Source: CAYMRB01 sp964392615 (GTDB taxonomy: Bacteria > Planctomycetota > UBA8108). Taken from it: DNA of 6,730 nucleotides. This document shows positions 1-4,459 of this stretch, piece after piece. The position numbers and the translations under genes were made by a program. Within the stretch, counting starts at the first letter, position 1, and each line of letters begins with the position of its first letter. The stretch covers positions 1 through 6,730 of the forward strand of contig CAYMRB010000501.1 in assembly GCA_964392615.1 (NCBI GenBank), read 5' to 3'. Below the pieces are notes generated by a model. It did not search any database and was not told the origin of the DNA. It worked only from the letters and a program-made list of their open reading frames with translations.

Positions 1-242
1 CCACCCCGAGGATTTTTCCCGCTCCGAGTGGCACGACGCGCAGCTCGTGCTGTGGGGTGGGCGGCTCCCGGTGAGCCTGTGATGGTAGCTGCGTCGGTGG
101 CAGTCGTGGAAGAGACACTCGAGAGAACACGCACGAGAGAATCAGCTCAGTCGCACGGGGCCGGACGACGCGACGCTACCCAGCCGCGAGCCCGTGCGGT
201 CGATCCGCCTGGACGAGGTCCCCAACGTAGGAGTCAAAACTG
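1..242. other. Upstream region of gene 1, no supported gene
   Basis: This stretch holds no reading frame I would call a gene. A 71-codon frame at 28-243 on the + strand is Arg/Ala-rich, has no ribosome binding site, and ends at the start codon of the first real gene, so it looks like chance in GC-rich DNA. A short 5-bp hairpin (63-67 with 73-77, loop of five) is visible but too weak to call. I see no convincing -10/-35 pair, so the promoter of gene 1 is either here in an unrecognised form or upstream of the window. Confidence 0.5.
228..233 (+). promoter_or_regulatory. Ribosome binding site of gene 1
   Basis: TAGGAG lies 9 nt before the ATG at 243. It supports that start, which is also directly followed by a good signal peptide. 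It is weaker than the GGAGGAG-type sites of the three downstream paralogs. Confidence 0.7.
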
Positions 243-1988
243 ATGGGTAAACTGCTGAGTGGTGCTGCGGTCCTCGCTCTCTGCCTGGTAACGGGCGGCG
301 CGGTCGCACAGGATCCGAGCTTCACGCTCGGAGTCGATTGTCCCGATTCGGTCGCCGTCGGCGACGAGATCACTATCGACCTGACGCTGACGTCGGCCGA
401 TATCGATGGTGACGCCGGCCCGCAGGGTTGGTCGCTCGGCCTCGCGAACGAGGGCATCGACATTACGGCCGTCACGTGGGCGGGCACGGCGAGTGCCAAC
501 GTCCCGGACGGTGGATTCGCTAACGGCGGCTTCCAGGTCGCCGAGGTCATCGATCCCGCGAACGATGATCAAGGTCAGGGTTGCGTGTCGGCGATCGTGC
601 TGTCGTTCGTCACGCCCGCGACGCTGCCCCCGAACTCGACGCAGGTCGTGCTCAAGGCCGACTACACGGCAGCCGCCGGTGGCGCGGCGACGCTTGAGTA
701 CCGCAACGGACTGCGCGGTTCGGGCCAGCCGGTGAGCAACGACATCACGTTCGGCGGCCAGACGGCCACGCCGGGCCTCGGTAGCTGCACGTTCGACATC
801 ATCGAGATCGGTCCCGAGGACACGCTCGCGGCCTGTCACGATGGGACCGATAACGACCAGGACGGCGACATGGACTGCGACGACGCAGACTGCGCGGCGT
901 TCTGCGTCGAGGGGCCGTTCGGCGACCCCAGCTGCGACGACGGTGTCGACAACGATGGTGATGGCGACACGGACGCGGATGACGACGAATGCGCTCCGCC
1001 GCCGGAGGGCTCGACGGACGCCGCCGAGTGTAGCGATGGGATCGACAACGATGGCGACGGCGACACGGACTGCGACGATGCGGACTGCGCCGGGGTCATC
1101 GAGGAGCCGAACTGTGACGACGATGGCGTCGACAACGACTGCGACGGTGACGTCGACGAGTGCGTGATGGCCCCGATGGGTCTCTTCGCGGCGGCGCCCG
1201 CCGATTGCGCGCTGCTCGGTACGGAGTTCGACGTCGTGCTGTCGGTCGGCCCCGGCGATCCCGCCGACCTACCGGCGGACGGCGCGCAGGGTTGGTCGCT
1301 CGGCCTCGAGCACGATGGCGACGTGATCACCGGCGTTGGCGAGCCGACGATCGAGGGTACGGTGGCCGGTGATATCACCTCCGGTGGCTTCTCGAAGTCC
1401 GAGTTCGTCGATCCGGCCCGTAACGAGGGCAGGAACGGCCTCGTGTCTGCGGTCGTGCTGTCCTTCACGCAGCCGATCAAGCTCGATCCGGCGGTCGATC
1501 AGAGCATCCTGATCGCGACGTACGTGTCTGCCGACGGCGTGACCGTGGCGGAAGGCGAATCGGTCAGCACGGACCTGACGTACGCGAACGGCCTGCGTGG
1601 CTCCGGCCAGCCGGTCGACACGGTCCTGACGGTCGAAGGTGCGACGGTCGACGCGGTGCCTGGCGTTGGCACGGGCACGACGGTCTGCCTGGTCGATGTG
1701 CCGCCGATCGTCATAGACGTCTTCATCCGAGGTGACTCGAACGACGACGGCAAGGTCGACATCGCCGACCCGATCTGGACGATTAACATGCTCGTCCGCA
1801 GTGGCCCGGCGTCGCCCTGTATGCGCGCCGGTGACTCGAACGGCGACGGCATGGTCGACCTGTCGGACGCGATGTACACGATCGAGTACCGCTTCCTCGC
1901 GGGCCCGGCGCCGATCGCGCCGTTCCCGGAGTGTGGCGAGCTCGAGGCGATCGAGGGGCTGTCCTGCGAAGCCTCCGCTTGTCCGTAA
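243..1988 (+). CDS. Secreted cohesin-like/dockerin-like protein with Asp/Cys-rich metal-binding repeats (paralog 1)
   Basis: This 581-aa protein is predicted to be exported and to act outside the cytoplasm. Residues 1-22 form a signal peptide (MGK, hydrophobic core, cleavage after AVA). Residues 25-177 and 309-473 are two copies of a beta-rich module sharing QGWSLGL (61 and 349), GGF, VSA-VLSF and GSGQPV (159 and 453); I infer a cohesin-like fold from the pattern. Residues 198-307 hold four Asp/Cys-rich units of the putative metal-binding (MopE-like) type. Residues 494-564 are a dockerin-like block with two canonical calcium loops, D498-S-N-D-D-G-K-V-D506-I-A-D509 and D531-S-N-G-D-G-M-V-D539-L-S-D542, then C526 and C564. 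The protein ends with a Cys pair (C575, C580). No catalytic domain or membrane anchor is seen. It is the only one of the four paralogs with the Asp/Cys insert. An intrinsic terminator follows 47 bp after the stop. The secreted calcium-binding assignment is firm, but the partner and role are unknown. Confidence 0.93.
   Translation: MGKLLSGAAVLALCLVTGGAVAQDPSFTLGVDCPDSVAVGDEITIDLTLTSADIDGDAGPQGWSLGLANEGIDITAVTWAGTASANVPDGGFANGGFQVAEVIDPANDDQGQGCVSAIVLSFVTPATLPPNSTQVVLKADYTAAAGGAATLEYRNGLRGSGQPVSNDITFGGQTATPGLGSCTFDIIEIGPEDTLAACHDGTDNDQDGDMDCDDADCAAFCVEGPFGDPSCDDGVDNDGDGDTDADDDECAPPPEGSTDAAECSDGIDNDGDGDTDCDDADCAGVIEEPNCDDDGVDNDCDGDVDECVMAPMGLFAAAPADCALLGTEFDVVLSVGPGDPADLPADGAQGWSLGLEHDGDVITGVGEPTIEGTVAGDITSGGFSKSEFVDPARNEGRNGLVSAVVLSFTQPIKLDPAVDQSILIATYVSADGVTVAEGESVSTDLTYANGLRGSGQPVDTVLTVEGATVDAVPGVGTGTTVCLVDVPPIVIDVFIRGDSNDDGKVDIADPIWTINMLVRSGPASPCMRAGDSNGDGMVDLSDAMYTIEYRFLAGPAPIAPFPECGELEAIEGLSCEASACP
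834..1163 (+). repeat. Four Asp/Cys-rich metal-binding units inside paralog 1
   Basis: Four units of the form C-x-D-G-x-D-N-D-x-D-G-D-x-D-x-D-D-x-x-C lie at 834-893, 933-992, 1029-1088 and 1113-1163, encoding residues 198-217, 231-250, 263-282 and 291-307. Spacers of 13, 12 and 8 residues separate them. The fourth unit is shorter (DNDCDGDVDEC) and matches the MopE-type putative metal-binding motif. Unit 2 has lost the middle Cys, with Ala245 where units 1 and 3 have C212 and C277. By family knowledge such repeats bind calcium or other metals and form stiff extracellular linkers. Here they sit exactly between the two beta modules. Confidence 0.85.
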
Positions 1989-2035
1989 TCCGCGATCTGG
2001 CGAGTTGAGCCTCGGCTCGGCTGGCTGACTCGAAG

Positions 2036-2072
2036 CGGCGGCGACACCCAACGGTGTCGCCGCCGTTTTTTT
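2036..2072 (+). terminator. Intrinsic terminator after paralog 1
   Basis: A perfect 13-bp GC-rich stem (2036-2048 with 2053-2065), a four-base loop (CAAC) and seven consecutive Ts (2066-2072) lie 47 bp after the stop codon. This is a textbook rho-independent terminator for rightward transcription. There is no matching A tract on the left side, so it should act in one direction only. Confidence 0.93.
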
Positions 2073-2104
2073 GTGTGGCCGGTCCTTCGGAGGAGGAGCG
2101 AAAC

Positions 2105-2158
2105 CGCTACTGAGCGCTGATTGGAGGGAGAGGTTTCTCTGACCGGCGTTCAGTAGCG
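2105..2158. repeat. Long imperfect inverted repeat downstream of the terminator
   Basis: CGCTACTGA at 2105-2113 pairs exactly with TCAGTAGCG at 2150-2158. The stem extends inward to about 15 pairs (2105-2119 with 2144-2158) including G-U pairs. The interior holds a small second stem, AGAG (2129-2132) with CTCT (2137-2140). TTTATT follows at 2159-2164. It could be a backup terminator, a protein-binding palindrome or a remnant of a small mobile repeat; nothing here decides between these. Confidence 0.55.
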
Positions 2159-2209
2159 TTTATTAGTGGTTCCTTCCGTTTTCCCCGGTTCTGGCCCGCA
2201 GAAAGAAGG

Positions 2210-2238
2210 TTCCCATTCCAAGAGGGGGTCGGTACAAT
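2210..2238 (+). promoter_or_regulatory. Candidate sigma70-type promoter of paralog 2
   Basis: TACAAT (2233-2238) resembles a -10 box. TTCCCA (2210-2215) matches TTGACA at four of six positions with a 17-bp spacer. The sequence GTCGGTACAATCC (2228-2240) recurs identically at 5955-5967 before paralog 4, which is the main reason to take it seriously. The start of transcription would fall near 2245. A weaker alternative -10, TACACT at 2311-2316, has no good -35. Confidence 0.45.
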
Positions 2239-2417
2239 CCAGCATGGTGTGGAGACGGTCCGGCGTTCCGGGCCATCTTTGTGCTGCCGGTTTCGGGCGA
2301 CGGATTACCCTACACTGTCGTCTGAGCCGGGCGGTCTGAGAGTCATATCGCGAGTTCGGTTCAGGTTCGGACAGGGTCCTCGAGCCTGGGTGTCCTGCTT
2401 CCGTGCAGGGCGGATGG

Positions 2418-2434
2418 TCCGCTCTGGTCGTCGG
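2418..2434 (+). promoter_or_regulatory. Leader motif shared with paralog 4
   Basis: TCCGCTCTGGTCGTCGG is matched 16/17 at 6117-6133 in the spacer before paralog 4, including 13 identical bases in a row. It lies 185 nt downstream of the TACAAT box here and 157 nt downstream there, but 216 nt and 90 nt from the respective start codons. It could be an operator, an RNA leader element or simply residue of the duplication that made the paralogs. Confidence 0.4.
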
Positions 2435-2500
2435 ATTCCCGCGAGGTGCCGCTTGTTCGGTCCGGAACGGCACGCACCGACAGACCTAGGTTTTCTCGAT

Positions 2501-2523
2501 ACGCCGAGAAGTTGGCTCGGCGT
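2501..2523 (+). promoter_or_regulatory. Hairpin in the leader of paralog 2
   Basis: ACGCCGAG (2501-2508) pairs perfectly with CTCGGCGT (2516-2523) around a seven-base loop; a G-U pair can extend it by one. No T tract follows, so it is not an obvious terminator. It lies 111 nt before the ATG at 2634 and would be part of the transcribed leader. Confidence 0.45.
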
Positions 2524-2620
2524 GGTGTTCATTGGTTCTCACTCGGCGCCATTGCGCGAGGCGGGAGGGTCTTCCGTGTTGCGAGAGCGTCGGATGTTCG
2601 GGTCGACATCCTGATCAACA

Positions 2621-2628
2621 GGGAGGAG
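2621..2628 (+). promoter_or_regulatory. Ribosome binding site of paralog 2
   Basis: GGGAGGAG ends 5 nt before the ATG at 2634. It decides the start. The frame stays open upstream to an ATG at 2532, but that start has no comparable site and would put 34 polar residues ahead of the signal peptide. Confidence 0.9.
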
Positions 2629-2633
2629 AAAGA

Positions 2634-4199
2634 ATGCATCGAGTACTGAAGGTCTGCCTGAGTTCGCTTCTGGTGTTGTGCATTGCGCAAACCGGTATCG
2701 CTCAGGAGTTCACGCTCACAATGGACGGGCCGGCGGACGTCGCCGGAGCCGATGGCGCGGACGTCCAGTTCGATGTCGTCGGTCAGCTGGCAACGGCCGG
2801 ACTCGGCGACGACGATCCGGGCGCGCAGGGCTGGTCGGTCAGCGTCAAGGCGAGTGGCGACTGCGAGCTGCGCGCGATCGCGGGCGGCATCACGGCAGGC
2901 GCCCAGAACAACGATACTGGGCCGGTCGAGCTCAGCTTTGGCCCGGACGGCGGGCCGGTTGGCGGCTTCGCGAAAACCGAGACGACCAGCCGCGGCGCGG
3001 AAGGTTGCGAGAACGGCGCGGTCAGCGCGGTCGTCCTCAACTTCACCGCTCCGATCACATTGCGTCCGGGCTCGAGCCCGCACGATCTGTTCGTGTTGAC
3101 GCTCGGCGGCATCGTCTCCGGCGATCCGGACACGTGCAACCAGACGTGTACCTACGAGTACGCCAACGGTTGCCAGGGCTCCGGCCAGCCGGTCGATAAC
3201 AAGATCACGCTGGACGGTCAGACGGTCGATCCGGCGCTCGAGGGCGGCTCGACGGCGATGTGCGTCGTGCGCGAGCCGTGCGATGCGGCTGATCTCAACG
3301 TCACAGTCTCCGAGGAGCCGATCGCGGCGAATACCGCGATCGCGAACCAGGGCGAGGCCGGCGTATCGGACGTTCCGGACCAGGCGCCGCTCGCCGTTGC
3401 CCGCGAGGGCCTCGGCGGCGAGACCGTTGCGCTCGACCTGTACGGTAACATCGCGTCCACGCTCGGCGAGCGCGGCCAGGGTGGCGTCCAGGGTTGGTCG
3501 CTCGGTGCGAAGGTCTCCGGTGCGATGCACCCGACGGGCGCGACGACGGAGGGCACCGCGGGTGCCAACTCGCTCGTCGATCCGGCTGGCGTGCAGAACG
3601 GCGGCTTCGAGAAGACCGAGCTGATCGATCCGGCGGCCAACAGCGACATGGAAGGCTTCGTCACGGCGGTCGTGCTCAGCTTCACGATGCCGATCACGCT
3701 CGACGAGGACAGCGTGTCGACGGTCGTCTGCGTCAGCCTCGAGAGCGACGTGCTGGACGCCGAAGAGGGCGCCGTCGCGGTCGGTAGTCTCGAGTGGATG
3801 GACGGTCTGGCCGGTTCCGGTCAGCCCGTGCGCAATGTCGCGACGGTCGACGGCGAGACGAACCGGTACCAGTGCTTGCAGAGCGCGGACGTGAGCTTCA
3901 CGACCATCGTGCCCAGCGAGTTCATTCGCGGCGACTCGAACGGCGACGGCCAGACGGACATCGCCGACGCGGTCTTCACGCTGAACGCGCTGTTCCGCGA
4001 CGGTCCGCCGACGACCTGTGACGACGCGGCCGACGCGAACGACGACGCGCTCATCGACGTGTCCGACGCGCTCTTCACGGTCCTGTTCCGCTTCAGCGGC
4101 GATGCGGCCCCGCCGGCGCCGTACCCGGAGTGTGGCGAGGATCCGGAGGGCGAGGACGACGGGCTCGGCTGCACGGTCGAGTACGCTGCTTGTCAGTGA
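2634..4199 (+). CDS. Secreted protein with two cohesin-like modules and a dockerin-like C-terminus (paralog 2)
   Basis: This 521-aa protein begins with a signal peptide (residues 1-23, cleavage after GIA). Two beta-rich modules follow: about 25-200 (QGWSVSV at 65, GGFAKTE at 110, VSAVVLNFTAPITL from 130, GSGQPV at 182) and about 219-408 (QGWSLGA at 286, GGFEKTE at 323, VVLSFTMPITL from 346, GSGQPV at 394). A dockerin-like block spans 430-500. Its first calcium loop is canonical (D434, N436, D438, G439, D442, D445). The second (D467, N469, D471, D475, D478) has Ala472 where Gly is normal. C462 and C500 match the pair in the other paralogs, as does the final pair C513/C520. Module 1 has extra cysteines (C168, C172, C180) not shared with module 2. 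No enzyme domain, anchor or Asp/Cys insert is present. The gene has its own candidate promoter and terminator, so it is probably monocistronic. The partner and function are unknown. Confidence 0.93.
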   Translation: MHRVLKVCLSSLLVLCIAQTGIAQEFTLTMDGPADVAGADGADVQFDVVGQLATAGLGDDDPGAQGWSVSVKASGDCELRAIAGGITAGAQNNDTGPVELSFGPDGGPVGGFAKTETTSRGAEGCENGAVSAVVLNFTAPITLRPGSSPHDLFVLTLGGIVSGDPDTCNQTCTYEYANGCQGSGQPVDNKITLDGQTVDPALEGGSTAMCVVREPCDAADLNVTVSEEPIAANTAIANQGEAGVSDVPDQAPLAVAREGLGGETVALDLYGNIASTLGERGQGGVQGWSLGAKVSGAMHPTGATTEGTAGANSLVDPAGVQNGGFEKTELIDPAANSDMEGFVTAVVLSFTMPITLDEDSVSTVVCVSLESDVLDAEEGAVAVGSLEWMDGLAGSGQPVRNVATVDGETNRYQCLQSADVSFTTIVPSEFIRGDSNGDGQTDIADAVFTLNALFRDGPPTTCDDAADANDDALIDVSDALFTVLFRFSGDAAPPAPYPECGEDPEGEDDGLGCTVEYAACQ

Positions 4200-4212
4200 T
4201 CGTCGATTCGTA

Positions 4213-4246
4213 GTCGCGACGCGTCGCTCCTGACGCGTGATGCGAC
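4213..4246 (+). other. First of two tandem hairpins after paralog 2
   Basis: ACGCGTC (4219-4225) pairs with GACGCGT (4232-4238) around a six-base loop. An outer stem, GTCGC (4213-4217) with GCGAC (4242-4246), extends it across a G-U pair and a two-base bulge. It has no T tract and is immediately followed by the main terminator. It may protect the 3' end of the message or help termination. Confidence 0.5.
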
Positions 4247-4247
4247 G

Positions 4248-4293
4248 AGGGCCCGCGGATCCGTGCGCACGGTCCGTGGGCCCTTTTTCTTTT
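4248..4293 (+). terminator. Intrinsic terminator after paralog 2
   Basis: A GC-rich stem pairs 4248-4259 with 4273-4284 (one G-U pair), topped by a further CCGTG/CGCACGG palindrome. A T-rich tail follows (TTTTTCTTTT, 4284-4293). It lies 49 bp after the stop codon and should separate paralog 2 from paralog 3. Confidence 0.88.
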
Positions 4294-4297
4294 CTCG

Positions 4298-4324
4298 CTG
4301 GCACGAGCTCGTTTCCCGTATACT
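4298..4324 (+). promoter_or_regulatory. Weak candidate promoter of paralog 3
   Basis: TATACT (4319-4324) is a fair -10 box. The best -35, CTGGCA (4298-4303), matches TTGACA at four of six positions but with a short 15-bp spacer. It lies between the terminator of paralog 2 and the start of paralog 3, where a promoter is expected. It does not share the 13-nt TACAAT sequence found before paralogs 2 and 4, and the nearby assembly gap may hide the true element. Confidence 0.3.
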
Positions 4325-4400
4325 CACAAAAGCGAGGAGTTGTGTTGGGGATCGAGCAGAGGCTGGATTGCACCAGAGCACGGGCTCGTCGGCTGGGTCG

Positions 4401-4417
4401 CGAGCGCGACGCGCTCG
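4401..4417. repeat. GC-rich perfect palindrome beside the gap
   Basis: CGAGCGCG (4401-4408) and CGCGCTCG (4410-4417) are exact reverse complements around a single A. As a hairpin it would form a 7-bp stem with a GAC loop. It lies 6 bp before the run of Ns, so it may have contributed to the assembly break, or it may be an operator or leader hairpin of paralog 3. Confidence 0.6.
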
Positions 4418-4422
4418 TAGTC

Positions 4423-4432
4423 NNNNNNNNNN
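4423..4432. other. Assembly gap (10 Ns)
   Basis: Ten undetermined bases lie in the spacer before paralog 3. Ten is a conventional filler length, so the true amount of missing sequence is unknown and could include regulatory DNA. The coding region resumes intact 27 bp later, so the gap does not touch a gene. Confidence 0.95.
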
Positions 4433-4447
4433 GTCGGCGTGAGGCAC

Positions 4448-4457
4448 AAGGAGGAGG
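4448..4457 (+). promoter_or_regulatory. Ribosome binding site of paralog 3
   Basis: AAGGAGGAGG precedes the ATG at 4460 by 2 nt, with its AGGAGG core (4449-4454) 5 nt away. It overlaps codons of the alternative in-frame GTG at 4439, which argues for the ATG. Starting at 4460 also places the signal peptide at the N-terminus. Confidence 0.9.
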
Positions 4458-4459
4458 AA

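Larger units (their letters stand above)
2073..2633. other. Long non-coding spacer before paralog 2
   Basis: These 561 bp hold no supported gene. Short frames at 2249-2614 (+) and 2150-2473 (-) lack ribosome binding sites, recognisable domains and plausible composition. The spacer does hold a long inverted repeat (2105-2158), a candidate promoter (TACAAT at 2233-2238), a weaker TACACT box (2311-2316), a small hairpin (2394-2398 with 2405-2409), a motif shared with the paralog 4 spacer (2418-2434) and an 8-bp perfect hairpin (2501-2523). If the TACAAT box is used, the transcript of paralog 2 has an untranslated leader of about 390 nt. Confidence 0.6.

Noticed and set aside
28..243. 71-codon + strand frame ahead of paralog 1
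   Set aside because: It is Arg/Ala-rich with no ribosome binding site, and it overlaps the Shine-Dalgarno site and first base of paralog 1. No domain is recognisable.
834..1163. Could the Asp/Cys-rich block be a DNA-level tandem repeat or CRISPR-like array?
   Set aside because: The unit spacing differs (39, 36 and 24 bp between units), the DNA copies are diverged, and the periodicity follows codons of a metal-binding motif inside a clean reading frame.
2089..2098. GGAGGAGGAG resembling a ribosome binding site after the terminator of paralog 1
   Set aside because: No ATG or GTG follows at a workable distance and no open frame starts there.
2105..2158. Inverted repeat considered as the end of an insertion sequence
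   Set aside because: No transposase, target-site duplication or second copy is visible in the window, so it is reported only as an unexplained repeat.
2150..2473. 107-codon - strand frame in the same spacer
   Set aside because: It has low-complexity Pro/Arg/Thr composition and no ribosome binding site, and it covers the candidate promoter region on the other strand.
2249..2614. 121-codon + strand frame in the spacer before paralog 2
   Set aside because: There is no Shine-Dalgarno site, signal, domain or similarity to the neighbours. It overlaps the leader hairpins and the shared motif, which fit a non-coding role better.
2532..2633. Upstream ATG extending paralog 2 by 34 residues
   Set aside because: The extension is polar and Cys/Arg-rich, would bury the signal peptide, and has no ribosome binding site, while the ATG at 2634 has an excellent one.
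2529..4373. 614-codon open frame on the - strand across paralog 2
   Set aside because: It is an Arg/Asp/Val-rich shadow of paralog 2 that also runs through that gene's terminator, with no independent sign of being coding.
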